From assembly GCF_004116495.1 (NCBI RefSeq), contig NZ_PDKC01000004.1, positions 1 to 64,000 of the forward strand: 64,000 nt of DNA, written 5' to 3'. The translations under genes and the position numbers were made by a program. How positions within the stretch are numbered: position 1 is the first letter of the stretch; each line of letters starts with the position of its first letter. Shown piece by piece: positions 1-8,671 of this stretch. The notes below the pieces were generated by a model. It searched no databases, was not told the DNA's origin, and was given only the letters and a program-made list of their open reading frames with translations. Source of the DNA: Arcobacter sp. CECT 8985 (lineage in GTDB: Bacteria > Campylobacterota > Campylobacteria > Campylobacterales > Arcobacteraceae).

Positions 1-274
1 CTTCTAGTTCTTTACTTAATTCTAATTTTGCGTTTAATCCCACTTTGATAAATATATTTACTGATCCTGTATCTTGGCATAATGGTCTGTGCCCCATCGC
101 ACACATCTTTGAGTTTATTAGAATCTGCGCTATCGCATTTTTTGCTGCTTGTGATTCCTCTTTTTCATATGCTTCTACCATTGCTTTTACAAAATCTTCT
201 GGATGATAATATGATATATATTGACAGGCCCCTGCTATACTATCTATTATATCTTGCTCTTTTATTATTTTCAT
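1..274 (-). CDS. fumA: Class I fumarate hydratase, N-terminal part (cut by window edge)
   Basis: Only the first 91 codons are visible; the gene runs off the left edge. The translation starts MKIIKEQDIIDSIAGA and contains QYISYYHPEDF, NAIAQILINSKMCA and GHRPLCQDTGS. These match the N-terminus of single-chain [4Fe-4S] class I fumarases; the Cys of PLCQDTG is a cluster ligand in the family. The enzyme hydrates fumarate to malate in the cytoplasm, and some class I fumarases also hydrate mesaconate. ATG at 274 is preceded by AAGGAAATAATGTAA. The gene lies just downstream of the lyase/hydratase operon on the same strand but has its own -10 box in the 50-bp gap. Whether it works in the TCA cycle, in mesaconate metabolism or both cannot be settled here. 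Confidence 0.88.
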   Translation of the reverse strand, partial: MKIIKEQDIIDSIAGACQYISYYHPEDFVKAMVEAYEKEESQAAKNAIAQILINSKMCAMGHRPLCQDTGSVNIFIKVGLNAKLELSKELE

Positions 275-289
275 TTACATTATTTCCTT

Positions 290-315
290 TCACTTACGAA
301 GTGACGCATATTATA
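290..315 (-). promoter_or_regulatory. Probable fumarase promoter with short hairpin
   Basis: On the minus strand a TATAAT lies at 315-310. It is followed by a perfect 6-bp hairpin (TCACTT/AAGTGA, loop of 3) at 290-304 in the presumed leader, ahead of the fumarase ATG at 274. The box suggests that fumarase can be transcribed independently of the upstream operon. No clear -35 was identified. Confidence 0.5.
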
Positions 316-324
316 CATATTTGT

Positions 325-1308
325 TTATGAAAAAAATCTTTTTGTCACTTCTTCTTGTAATTTTTGTCCAGAAAAGTGACCTCTTTGCACAAGTTCCCAA
401 AAATATCTGTATGTAGCTCTATCATGAAGCTCTCCATCATACTGAATTGGTCCCCATTCAGCATCTTGAGCTTTCAATAAAATATTTTGCGCTGCTTGTA
501 ATTCTGTAAAGTCTGGTTTCATTGCATCTACAATAGATTGAATTTGTGTTGGATAAATTGACCACATTCTCATAAATCCAAATTCATTTCTTGCAATTTC
601 TGCATCTTTAAATGTTTGATATGGATTTTTTAAATCAAGTGTAACATTATGACAAGGAATAACATGATTTTGGATAGCTGCTTGACAAACTCTAGCTTTT
701 GCTGCAGCTATTAATCTATGAGTAAATTGCCCAGGACTTCTCATATTACTTGCTGGAATTGCTCCTTGATAACCAGAAACAAAATCCATTAAACCAAAAT
801 CTAATACTTGAAGCCAAGGTAAAGTAGCAATTTTTTCTACATCATTTAATGCACCATGAGTCTCTATTAAAATATGAATAGGTATTTCTTTAGTGATGCC
901 TGATTCTTTTGCTACTTTTTGAATATACTCAACTTGAGTTTTTACATCTTCATAACAAGTTGATTTTGGTAAAGTAATATAAGCAAGCTTTTCTCCAGCA
1001 CCAGCTACTAAAATATCAACATCTTGTCTCCAATCTGCATGAGAAAAATCATGAATTCTTGTCCCCGCCATACCATATGGATTTGCTTCAGAATTTACAA
1101 CTCTTACAATCATATTTGCATGTTCTACTTCTTTTCCTGTTTCTGCTCCATCTTCGCAGTCACAAGTGATATCAAATACTGGACCTAATTTTTTTTGCAT
1201 TTCAAATGCTTTTAAAATTAGTTTTTCACTTCCCGCAAAATGCTCGCATGAAGGGATAATTGGTAAAGATTTTCCTGATTCGAATAGTGCTTTATTTGGA
1301 TGTGTCAT
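325..1308 (-). CDS. HpcH/HpaI (CitE-like) lyase, malyl-CoA / beta-methylmalyl-CoA lyase type
   Basis: A 327-residue TIM-barrel lyase of the CitE/malyl-CoA lyase superfamily. Visible active-site landmarks are CDCEDG (residues 50-53), TRIHDF (the Arg), ILIETHG (metal-binding Glu) and LDFGLMDF (metal-binding Asp), so the catalytic set looks complete. Family members cleave malyl-CoA or beta-methylmalyl-CoA to glyoxylate plus acetyl- or propionyl-CoA. ATG at 1308 (MTHPNKALFESG) is chosen over an upstream in-frame ATG at 1401 because it has AAAAAGGAAAATATT before it and the upstream 31 residues are low-complexity. It is the last gene of the operon that includes the hydratase at 1434-2486 and the ligase fusion, which suggests cleavage of the hydratase product. 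Substrate specificity is inferred. Confidence 0.82.
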   Translation of the reverse strand: MTHPNKALFESGKSLPIIPSCEHFAGSEKLILKAFEMQKKLGPVFDITCDCEDGAETGKEVEHANMIVRVVNSEANPYGMAGTRIHDFSHADWRQDVDILVAGAGEKLAYITLPKSTCYEDVKTQVEYIQKVAKESGITKEIPIHILIETHGALNDVEKIATLPWLQVLDFGLMDFVSGYQGAIPASNMRSPGQFTHRLIAAAKARVCQAAIQNHVIPCHNVTLDLKNPYQTFKDAEIARNEFGFMRMWSIYPTQIQSIVDAMKPDFTELQAAQNILLKAQDAEWGPIQYDGELHDRATYRYFWELVQRGHFSGQKLQEEVTKRFFS

Positions 1309-1433
1309 AATATTTTCCTTTTTAAGTTTTATAAATTTTAATGTTTGTCTTTTATTTAATGTTTTCTTTTTTATGTAAGTAAATTTTACTAAAAGAAACA
1401 AAATCCTAAAGAAGGCAACGAATTACCTTTGTC

Positions 1434-2486
1434 TTATTTACTTTTTTTGGGAATTACTACAGTGTAATCTAAATCTAAAACTACATTTGGTAGGTATTTA
1501 CCATTTTCATCAAATATTGTTTTAGTCTCTTCAGGTCTTTGGTTTTTAAGACCAACAGTTCTTAATCTTAGTAATCCAATATCATCTCTTTTGTGATCAA
1601 TTGTTTCAATTATTTCAGTATATGCATAGATTGTATCTTTTGCATAAGTTGGATTTGCATGTGCTCCACTATTTATAGAGTAAATCCATTGTGCATTTTG
1701 TAAACCGTTAAATGAAATACTTCTTGCAATAGAAATAACATGACCACCATACATAAGTCTTTGACCCATTAGTGTATCTTTCATCATAAAATCATCAAAA
1801 TGTACTTTTGCATTATTTTGGTATAATTTTGTTGCTAAAGTATGGTCACTATCATCAATTGTAATACCTTCTGGATGATTTAATCTTTCACCTTTTTCAT
1901 AATCTTCAAAGAAAAACTTTCCACCTGTTGCATTTGTATCAATATCTTTTTGAATAGGAATATTAATATTTTCTACAATTGGTTGAGTTTTTTCAAATGT
2001 TGGAATCTGTTTTATTCCAGTTATTTGATCTTTGTTCTTTTTATGAACCATAACCCATCTTTTTAAATTTAGAACCTCTTGCTCATCTTGGTTATAACCA
2101 ATTGAATGAACATAAACAACTCCACTTTTTCCATTTGAATTCTCTTTTAATCCAATTACTTCTGTTTCTAGTCTTACAGTATCACCAACATATACAGGAT
2201 TTGCAAAACTAACTTCTGCATAACCTAAATTTGCAATTGCATTTAAAGATATGTCTTGAACTGACTTACCAAATGTTAAGTGAAACATTAATAAATCATC
2301 AAGGGGTTTGTTTTTATAACCCATTTTTTGAGCTAAAACATCTGACGAATGCAATGCAAATCTACTTCCTGTTAAGGCGATGTAAAAAGATACATCACCA
2401 TCTGTAATTGTTCTTGGAAGAGGGTGTACTATTTTCTGTCCAATTTCGAAATCTTCGAAAAAGTTACCTAAATTAATTTTAGACAA
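1434..2486 (-). CDS. MaoC-family double-hotdog hydratase, mesaconyl-CoA hydratase-like
   Basis: A 350-residue protein with two MaoC-like hotdog repeats (about residues 5-150 and 190-340), the architecture of mesaconyl-CoA (beta-methylmalyl-CoA) hydratase. Motifs include HSSDVLAQKMGY and LLMFHLTFGKSV in the first half and KVHFDDFM and GGHVISIARS in the second. It would add water across a C4/C5 unsaturated dicarboxylyl-CoA in the cytoplasm. The start is taken as TTG at 2486 (MSKINLGNFFEDF), because an ideal AAGGAG lies 6 bases before it. The in-frame ATG at 2507 places that ribosome site inside the coding region. The gene lies between the ligase fusion and the lyase, all on one strand. An itaconyl-CoA hydratase role is the main alternative. 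Confidence 0.75.
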   Translation of the reverse strand: MSKINLGNFFEDFEIGQKIVHPLPRTITDGDVSFYIALTGSRFALHSSDVLAQKMGYKNKPLDDLLMFHLTFGKSVQDISLNAIANLGYAEVSFANPVYVGDTVRLETEVIGLKENSNGKSGVVYVHSIGYNQDEQEVLNLKRWVMVHKKNKDQITGIKQIPTFEKTQPIVENINIPIQKDIDTNATGGKFFFEDYEKGERLNHPEGITIDDSDHTLATKLYQNNAKVHFDDFMMKDTLMGQRLMYGGHVISIARSISFNGLQNAQWIYSINSGAHANPTYAKDTIYAYTEIIETIDHKRDDIGLLRLRTVGLKNQRPEETKTIFDENGKYLPNVVLDLDYTVVIPKKSK

Positions 2487-2496
2487 AATAAACTCC

Positions 2497-5016
2497 TTAC
2501 TTATCAAAAAGGTTTTGACCTAATGCTTTATATGTTTCATATAAAGAAATTCTTTTTTTGGCCCATTTTATTCTAGAACTATCAATTAGTTTATTGTTAT
2601 AAACAATAACTTCTCTACCATCTTTTGCTGCTTCTTCATATTTCTCTATCATCTCTTCGTATGCAGAAATATCTGTTTGTTTTGGAGTAAAAATATCATT
2701 TATATACTCAATTTGAACTGGATGAATTAATGATTTTCCATCAAATCCTAAATAATAAGCATCTTTTGTTGAATCTTCACAAGCAAATTCATCATGTACA
2801 TCATAATATGGTCCATCTATTACAAATTTACCAAATGCTTTTGCAGCAAGTGCAATTTGTGATAGATAATTAAACATAGCTTTTGAGCCTTTTTTCATAT
2901 CTATTTGAAGTCTATTAGCAAGTTTATTTGAACCAGCAACAACAACTTCAACTCTTGAACTTGCACTACAAATTTCTTGAATATTTAAAACAGAAATAGG
3001 TGTTTCAATCATTATCATTAAAGTTAAATTTTTATCAATTTCATCAATAAGTCTTACCGCTTCTAAAACATCATCTTTTGAGTCAATTTTAGAAAATAAA
3101 ATACCATCAATATCGATTTTTTTTGCTAACTCTAAATCTTTTTTAATATCTTCTGTATTTAAGTTATTAACTCTAATAACTTTTTCAGAGTCACCAAAAT
3201 TCCCTTTAAATTCATCAAAAACAGATTTTAAAACTTCTCTTCCTACTTCTCTTTGTCCTTGTAAAATTGCTTCAAAGTCAAAAATAACAGTATCTGCTAA
3301 TACAGTTTTTGCTTTTTGAACATTTTGTTTATTGTATGCAGGAACAAAAAGCATAGATCTTCTTGCTCTATATTCAATAATATGTTCTCCTGCTGCTCTT
3401 GCTTCTTCTGCATCTTGAATATTTTTTATAAGTTGTTTTCTTAATACTTTTCCGTTTTTAGTTCTTGGATAATCTTTTAAACTAAATATTTTTTTAGGAG
3501 CTTTATATTTAGCTAAATTTGCTTGTGCAAATGCTAATATTTCAGCTTCTTGTTCTTTAGTTAATTCTTTATGACCAATAACTGCAATAGAAACTAATGT
3601 TTTATCTTTTTCTAATTCAAATCCAAAAGCAACACAATCTGCTACTAATTTATGAGTTTTTACTACTCTTTCTACTTCATGTGGAGATACTCTAAATCCA
3701 AATGTATTGATGATGTCATCTTTTCTACCAATAAACCAGATATATCCATCTTTATCTTTTTTTGCATAATCACCAGTAAAGAAATATCCATCATGCTTAG
3801 CTTTTAATGTCTCTTCTTCTAATTGCCAATATTCCAAAAATAGTCCTGGATCATCAACACCAATACTGATCATTCCTTCCTCTTCAACACCAACTTCTTC
3901 AAGTGTTTCAGGATTTAAAAGTTTTACAGTATGTCCTGGTTGAACAAAACCTGCACTTCCTGGTCTAATTGGATTATTAACTGAATGTGAAATATAATAA
4001 GAACATTCACTCATTCCAATTGCTTCAAAAATATCTTGTTTAAATCTTTTTCTCCAAGCTTCAATCATCTCAGTTGAAAGATGTTCTCCTGCACTCATAC
4101 AATATCTCAAACTTGGACAATCATCAATTGTAAAATCTGTTTTTTGAATGATTTGTCTATATATTGTAGGAACACCAATAAAAATTGTACACTCATGTTT
4201 TTTGATTAGATCAATCCATGTTGAAGCATCATTTGCTCCTTCATATGCAATAACTGTATGTCCATTATATAAAGGATCCATTAATGCAGAACCTAAAACA
4301 TAAGTCCAGTTAAATTTCCCAGAATGCATAATTCTGTCATTTTTCTTAAAGTTAAACCAATATTCAGTTGCAGGAGTTCTTCCTACAAGTGATCTATGAG
4401 AGTGCAATACTCCTTTTGGATAACCAGTTGTTCCTGATGTATAAACTAAATATGCAGGTTCACCTGATTTTGCATTATAATGATTTGGTGTTTTATCTGT
4501 ATTTTTTAATATTTCATTTAGTGCATATACATTAATACCTTTTGGTTTTTTGTAATCATCTATACTATCTATTCCTGCAACTATAATAGTTTTTAAGTTA
4601 TCCACATTTTCTAAATATGGAACTAAATTCTCATACATAGATGAAGACATAACAATTGCACTTGCTTGTGAATCTTCTGCAAGGTATTTAACTTCTGATC
4701 CACTTAAAAGTGTTGATGTAGGAACAGCAATAATTCCTGCTTTAATAGCACCAAAAAATGAAATAGGGTATGCAATAGAGTTTTTTAAGCATACTAATAC
4801 TCTATCTCTTGGTTCTAATCCAATTTGTGTAAGGAAGTTGCAAACTTGGTCAGATTTTTCAGATAATTGTTTATAAGTTATTTTATCTGTTCCAAGTTTA
4901 TCATCTTCAATTATCATTGCAGTATTGTTTTCATTTTCTGTTCCTAAATGTGCAGAAGTACAAGCAACCCCAATATTTAAAAATTCAGGTACATTAATTT
5001 TAATTGTAGAACTCAT
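2497..5016 (-). CDS. Acyl-CoA ligase fused to a CitE-like domain
   Basis: An 839-residue fusion. Residues 1 to about 530 are an ANL-superfamily acyl-CoA synthetase of the benzoate-CoA ligase type, with the phosphate loop YTSGTTGYPKG (192-202), the hinge FTGDYAKKDKDG and the C-terminal catalytic lysine in RTKNGKVLRK. From about residue 550 a CitE/HpcH barrel follows (RRSMLFVPAYNK, VIFDFEA, IRVNNL, IMIETP). The Asp that follows the barrel glycine in active CitE homologues (usual pattern FGAED) is absent: here the sequence is AGSNKL. The ligase half would charge an organic acid with CoA. The lyase half may be structural or altered in function. It is second in the operon, 14 bp after the 377-residue lyase, and feeds the hydratase. 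Substrate unknown; mesaconate or itaconate is inferred from context. Confidence 0.8.
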   Translation of the reverse strand: MSSTIKINVPEFLNIGVACTSAHLGTENENNTAMIIEDDKLGTDKITYKQLSEKSDQVCNFLTQIGLEPRDRVLVCLKNSIAYPISFFGAIKAGIIAVPTSTLLSGSEVKYLAEDSQASAIVMSSSMYENLVPYLENVDNLKTIIVAGIDSIDDYKKPKGINVYALNEILKNTDKTPNHYNAKSGEPAYLVYTSGTTGYPKGVLHSHRSLVGRTPATEYWFNFKKNDRIMHSGKFNWTYVLGSALMDPLYNGHTVIAYEGANDASTWIDLIKKHECTIFIGVPTIYRQIIQKTDFTIDDCPSLRYCMSAGEHLSTEMIEAWRKRFKQDIFEAIGMSECSYYISHSVNNPIRPGSAGFVQPGHTVKLLNPETLEEVGVEEEGMISIGVDDPGLFLEYWQLEEETLKAKHDGYFFTGDYAKKDKDGYIWFIGRKDDIINTFGFRVSPHEVERVVKTHKLVADCVAFGFELEKDKTLVSIAVIGHKELTKEQEAEILAFAQANLAKYKAPKKIFSLKDYPRTKNGKVLRKQLIKNIQDAEEARAAGEHIIEYRARRSMLFVPAYNKQNVQKAKTVLADTVIFDFEAILQGQREVGREVLKSVFDEFKGNFGDSEKVIRVNNLNTEDIKKDLELAKKIDIDGILFSKIDSKDDVLEAVRLIDEIDKNLTLMIMIETPISVLNIQEICSASSRVEVVVAGSNKLANRLQIDMKKGSKAMFNYLSQIALAAKAFGKFVIDGPYYDVHDEFACEDSTKDAYYLGFDGKSLIHPVQIEYINDIFTPKQTDISAYEEMIEKYEEAAKDGREVIVYNNKLIDSSRIKWAKKRISLYETYKALGQNLFDK

Positions 5017-5030
5017 CTTTTAACTCCTTA

Positions 5031-6164
5031 CTATATTTGACCATATGGCCAGTTTTCTCTAAATGTATGTATTGGCATTTTATTTAGTACTGTTAATGCA
5101 AAATCTTGATGTTCTGTACTCAAACTTCTTAAAGCGTATGCTCTTAAAATATTTTGTAATGCTTTTCCGAACATTGGTGGATCTAACATCTCACCTTCAA
5201 ATCGAATAGCTCCACTTAATAGAGCATCTGCTTCAATAGCAGCTTTTAGTATACCTACATCTTTTTCTATTTCTTTTGGACTTGGTGTAAATGCAACTTT
5301 ACATACATTAATATGGTTTGGTGTAATTACTTGTTTACCTGTAAGTCCCATTGCACACTCTTTTTTTGCATGAGAATATACATGTCTTGAAGCATCATCT
5401 CCATGTAAATCTAACCATCTTCTAATATCTTTTTTCTCTAAACAAGAATCTGGAAGCGAGTTTGGAGTAAGCATTACTTCAACTCCACCAATTACTCCTG
5501 CACCTTTAATTCTTGCTTCCATTGTAAGAATATTAAAAAATGTTTTTAATTCATCAATCCATCCATCTGGAGTGATTTTATAAGCCATTGCTTTAGAAAA
5601 ATCATGAATTCCAAAAACTACATGTTTTACAGTAGAATAGTCCATCAAATCAGCTGCAATTTGTAGTGACTTAGGATGTTCAATAATTGGTTGAATTGTT
5701 AAATTTGCATTTATTGAAACTAACCAAGATGAAAGATCTCTAATCTCTGCATCACCATATACTTCTCCTGCTTTTGCTAAAACAATAACATCAATATATT
5801 TATGAATTTGTTTTAACATTTTTAAATCCTCTTCATACTCTTCTGTTCTAAAAGGATTAATTCTTACTGCTATTTGAAAGTTTCTTTGGGGAAACTTTGG
5901 TAATTCTTGAATCAAAAGCTCTCTACTCATTGCTTTTTGTCTACAGCCATCTTCTAAGTCAAAAAGTACAGTATGTGCTTTTGTTTTATATGCATGTTTT
6001 TGCAATCTTAGTTTTGCTTGTTCCATACTTTCATATGAACCATCTAATGGATTAAATTTAATAGGTGGATAATATATTTGAATACCCGGCCAATAACCAC
6101 CAAGAACTGGAGTTAAATCATCATTTGCCGTTAATTTTGATAAATCTAAGTGTGATGAAGTCAT
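5031..6164 (-). CDS. HpcH/HpaI aldolase, citrate-lyase-beta-like
   Basis: A 377-residue CitE-superfamily barrel, longer than classical CitE (about 300). Its catalytic landmarks are intact: LFDLEDG (residues 67-73), AVRINPF (Arg), IIEHP (metal Glu) and VFGIHDFS (metal Asp). Members cleave or condense CoA esters such as citryl-, malyl- or citramalyl-CoA. It is the first gene of the minus-strand operon, with a 414-bp divergent spacer from the IclR regulator, so it is probably a pathway enzyme induced by the substrate. Together with the lyase at 325-1308 it gives two complete lyases in one operon, which may split the work between C4 and C5 CoA esters or between lyase and thioesterase reactions. 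Exact activity is not determined. Confidence 0.78.
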   Translation of the reverse strand: MTSSHLDLSKLTANDDLTPVLGGYWPGIQIYYPPIKFNPLDGSYESMEQAKLRLQKHAYKTKAHTVLFDLEDGCRQKAMSRELLIQELPKFPQRNFQIAVRINPFRTEEYEEDLKMLKQIHKYIDVIVLAKAGEVYGDAEIRDLSSWLVSINANLTIQPIIEHPKSLQIAADLMDYSTVKHVVFGIHDFSKAMAYKITPDGWIDELKTFFNILTMEARIKGAGVIGGVEVMLTPNSLPDSCLEKKDIRRWLDLHGDDASRHVYSHAKKECAMGLTGKQVITPNHINVCKVAFTPSPKEIEKDVGILKAAIEADALLSGAIRFEGEMLDPPMFGKALQNILRAYALRSLSTEHQDFALTVLNKMPIHTFRENWPYGQI

Positions 6165-6578
6165 AATTTTACCTTTTAATTTATTTTCTATTATTTGTTT
6201 ATGAATTTTTCCAAATGGATCTCATTTAGAAAAATTAGGTAAAATCACAGGATTACTGTGATGTCTTGATGACATTAAGACATATGAAAAATAAACTATT
6301 ACATAATTTTTACATATAAAAATATAATTAATATTAATTTAATAATCTCTGTAGATACCATCATATAGTCTCTTTTGTGAGAATTATAAAAGGGAGTTTC
6401 ACATAGTGAGAAAAATATTTTTGTTCTTCTCATATACTAAAAAAAATATTTTGAAAAAAAATTAAATTTTACATATTTGTAACATAATTTATCTTTGGTG
6501 GTTAATAAAATGGTATATAAATTCTGTTTAATAAAAACAAAGGTATCATAATAAAAAAATAAAAAAAAGAAGATTATT
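6165..6578. promoter_or_regulatory. Divergent control region of the lyase operon and IclR gene
   Basis: This 414-bp gene-free spacer separates the operon (leftward) from the IclR-type regulator (rightward). It holds two abutting dyads. ATCACAG-N5-CTGTGAT is perfect at 6244-6262, and ATGTCTT-N9-AAGACAT is perfect at 6261-6283. There is also a perfect 14-bp AT palindrome (AATTAATATTAATT) at 6326-6339, a TCAC-ATA-GTGA dyad at 6409-6419, and two direct GTGAGAA copies at 6377-6383 and 6416-6422. These are candidate operators for the IclR protein or a Crp/Fnr-family factor. I could not assign -35/-10 boxes with confidence for either side. Confidence 0.6.
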
Positions 6579-7310
6579 GTGCAAAGACAAAATAAATCAT
6601 TATCAAAAGGTTTATGTGTTTTAAAAGAGATTATGTCTAGTAATAAACCCTTAACTGCAAATATTTTATGTCAAAAATTACAAATAGATAAAAGTACAAT
6701 GTCAAGATTGATTACAACATTAATGCAAGAAGAATTTATTGAGTATAAAGATAATACAAAAGAGATTATTCTAAGTGATATCTTAAGAAAAGTAATGCAT
6801 AAAGACAGTAGAGAAAAAGTTGTTGAGAAAACAAAAGCTTTACTCGATGAAATTTTTTATTTAACTGATGAATGTGCATATATTGGAATTTTAGATAATA
6901 ATTCAGTTTTATATTTAAATCAAGTTGATAAATCAAAAAGAGTATTAAAAACTATAGATTCTGTTGGTTTGCATGCTCCTTTACATACAAATGCTTTTGG
7001 TAAAGTTATATTAGCTTTTTCTAAAGATGTTGATATAGAAACAATTGAATTAAAAAAGTTCACAACAAATACAATTACTAGTATAACAAAATTAAAAAAA
7101 GAAATAGAACTTGTATCTCAAAAAGGGTATTCAGTTGGTATTGAAGAACATGAATTTGGTTTATGTTCTGTTGCTGTTCCATATTTTAATAAAAGAGGGC
7201 AGTTTGTTGGACCTGTTGGAATATCTGGATTGTCAGTAAGAATGAATGAAGAAAAACTTCATCAATTGGGACAAAAAATATTTAAACTTGTAAATTCAAA
7301 ATTTGTATAA
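6579..7310 (+). CDS. IclR-family transcriptional regulator
   Basis: A 243-residue protein with the IclR layout. The N-terminal winged helix-turn-helix (about residues 1-65) contains SLSKGLCVLKEI and KLQIDKSTMSRLITTL. The C-terminal effector-binding domain (about 70-243) contains GLHAPLHTNAFGKV and EEHEFGLCSVAVPYF. It begins with GTG, preceded by an AGAAG purine stretch. IclR proteins bind small acids and usually control a divergent or nearby catabolic operon; here the divergent neighbour is the ligase/hydratase/lyase operon, which is the likely target. The 3' end overlaps a strong bidirectional terminator shared with pepD. Assignment to the family is firm; the ligand is unknown, with mesaconate, itaconate or a CoA ester possible. 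Confidence 0.9.
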   Translation: MQRQNKSLSKGLCVLKEIMSSNKPLTANILCQKLQIDKSTMSRLITTLMQEEFIEYKDNTKEIILSDILRKVMHKDSREKVVEKTKALLDEIFYLTDECAYIGILDNNSVLYLNQVDKSKRVLKTIDSVGLHAPLHTNAFGKVILAFSKDVDIETIELKKFTTNTITSITKLKKEIELVSQKGYSVGIEEHEFGLCSVAVPYFNKRGQFVGPVGISGLSVRMNEEKLHQLGQKIFKLVNSKFV

Positions 7311-7335
7311 AAGAGTTTTTCTTTTATACAAATTT
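7299..7335. terminator. Bidirectional intrinsic terminator
   Basis: A perfect 15-bp stem (left arm 7299-7313, right arm 7321-7335, sequence CTTTTATACAAATTT on the right) with a 7-base loop. It overlaps the stop codons of the converging IclR and pepD genes, and A/T runs on the arms supply U-tracts both ways. Confidence 0.8.
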
Positions 7336-8613
7336 ATCTGTGATCTCTTTTACTACTTCAAAAACTTTTTCAACTGATTTTATACTAACTTGCTCTTTTT
7401 TCGAGTGAGGGAAGTTTATAGTAGGTCCTATAGAAGCTACTTTTATATCAGGAAACTTATCTTTGAAAATAGCACACTCTAGTCCTGCATGAATTGCTTC
7501 AAGTGAAGCATCTTTATTATATTTTTTATATGTTTCTAATACTATATTTGTAAATTCATTAATATCTGGTTTCCAAGCTGGATATTTTCCTGCTGTTGTT
7601 ACTTCAAAGTTGTGATTTTTAAGAAGAACTACTGTTTCTTCTTTAATAGCTTTTAATTCACTATTTTCCATTGATCTTGCACTTAACTCTACATTTATAC
7701 TATCTATTGTAGTTTCTATTTTAGCTAAGTTAATAGAGTTTAAAACTACACCTAAGTTTTTATCATATCCTCTTACTCCATTTGCAAAAGTATAAAGAAA
7801 ATCAATAATTTTGTCATCAAAAATATTTAAATGTTCTGATTTTGTATCAATTTTTTCAATTTTCATATTTTCATGTGAAGAGATAGGAGTTTTGTTTGTT
7901 GCAATTATTGCTTTTGCATTTGCTGGTATTGAGTTGATTCTCTCACCTGCATTTATATCTAAAAGTTTTGCATCACACTCTTTTAATGTTTTAGCTAATA
8001 GTTTAATAGCATTAGGAATATTTTTATCAATATCAACGCCACTATGTCCACCTTGTAAATTTGATATTGAAATTTCATATAAATCAAGATTTTCATCATT
8101 TTTTATAATTTTTTTATTAAAGTTTTTTCCAAAAATATCAACTCCTCCTGCACAACCAATACAAATTTCACCTTCTTCTTCGCTATCCAAATTTAGCATA
8201 TATTTTGATTTTAATTCCAAATTTAAATTATTTGCTCCAATAAGTCCAATTTCTTCATCACTAGTAAATAAAAATTCACAATCATAATTTTGGCTCATAA
8301 GATAAAGCATATATGAACATCCCATTCCATTATCACTTCCAAGTGTAGAGTCCTTTGCTTTTAAAATGTCACCTTCTTGAAGGATTTGTGGAACACAATT
8401 ATCACTTAAGCAAACAATATCATAGTGGCTTTGAAAGCTTAATTTTGAATTTGAATTCTCTTTTTTACATAAAATATTATTTGTTTCATCTATTAAACAT
8501 TGATAGTTATATTTTTTAGCGTACTCTTTCATAAAGTCTATAAATGGCTGATGAGTTCCACTACATCTAGGAATATTAGTAATTTCTTTAAATATTTCAA
8601 TTATTTGGCTCAA
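7324..8613 (-). CDS. pepD: Aminoacyl-histidine dipeptidase (M20 family)
   Basis: A 429-residue PepD-type cytosolic nonspecific dipeptidase, shorter than the E. coli enzyme (485). The metal-binding set is visible: FQSHYDIV (His and its Asp), TLGSDNGMG (bridging Asp), SDEEIGLIGA (catalytic Glu pair), LNLDSEEEGEI (metal Asp) and INFPHSKKE near the C-terminus (metal His). It would hydrolyse Xaa-His and other dipeptides in the cytoplasm. The start is TTG at 8613 with AAAAGGGATTAATA before it. It converges on the IclR gene at a shared terminator. Upstream on the same strand, 58 bp away, lies the small thioredoxin-like gene, but no functional link is evident. Confidence 0.9.
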   Translation of the reverse strand: MSQIIEIFKEITNIPRCSGTHQPFIDFMKEYAKKYNYQCLIDETNNILCKKENSNSKLSFQSHYDIVCLSDNCVPQILQEGDILKAKDSTLGSDNGMGCSYMLYLMSQNYDCEFLFTSDEEIGLIGANNLNLELKSKYMLNLDSEEEGEICIGCAGGVDIFGKNFNKKIIKNDENLDLYEISISNLQGGHSGVDIDKNIPNAIKLLAKTLKECDAKLLDINAGERINSIPANAKAIIATNKTPISSHENMKIEKIDTKSEHLNIFDDKIIDFLYTFANGVRGYDKNLGVVLNSINLAKIETTIDSINVELSARSMENSELKAIKEETVVLLKNHNFEVTTAGKYPAWKPDINEFTNIVLETYKKYNKDASLEAIHAGLECAIFKDKFPDIKVASIGPTINFPHSKKEQVSIKSVEKVFEVVKEITDKFV

Positions 8614-8671
8614 TATTAATCCCTTTTATTTAAGATAAAAAAGATTATAACCTTTTAAGATTAAGATATTT

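Noticed and set aside
82-330. 82-codon plus-strand ORF at the left end
   Set aside because: It lies antisense to the fumarase N-terminus, whose minus-strand translation is clearly homologous to class I fumarases.
1309-1401. Upstream ATG start for the lyase at 325
   Set aside because: The extra 31 residues are low-complexity, and a good ribosome site stands before ATG 1308.
7811-8287. 158-codon plus-strand ORF inside pepD
   Set aside because: Antisense to intact PepD metal-site sequence; hydrophobic composition is the usual mirror of AT-rich coding DNA.
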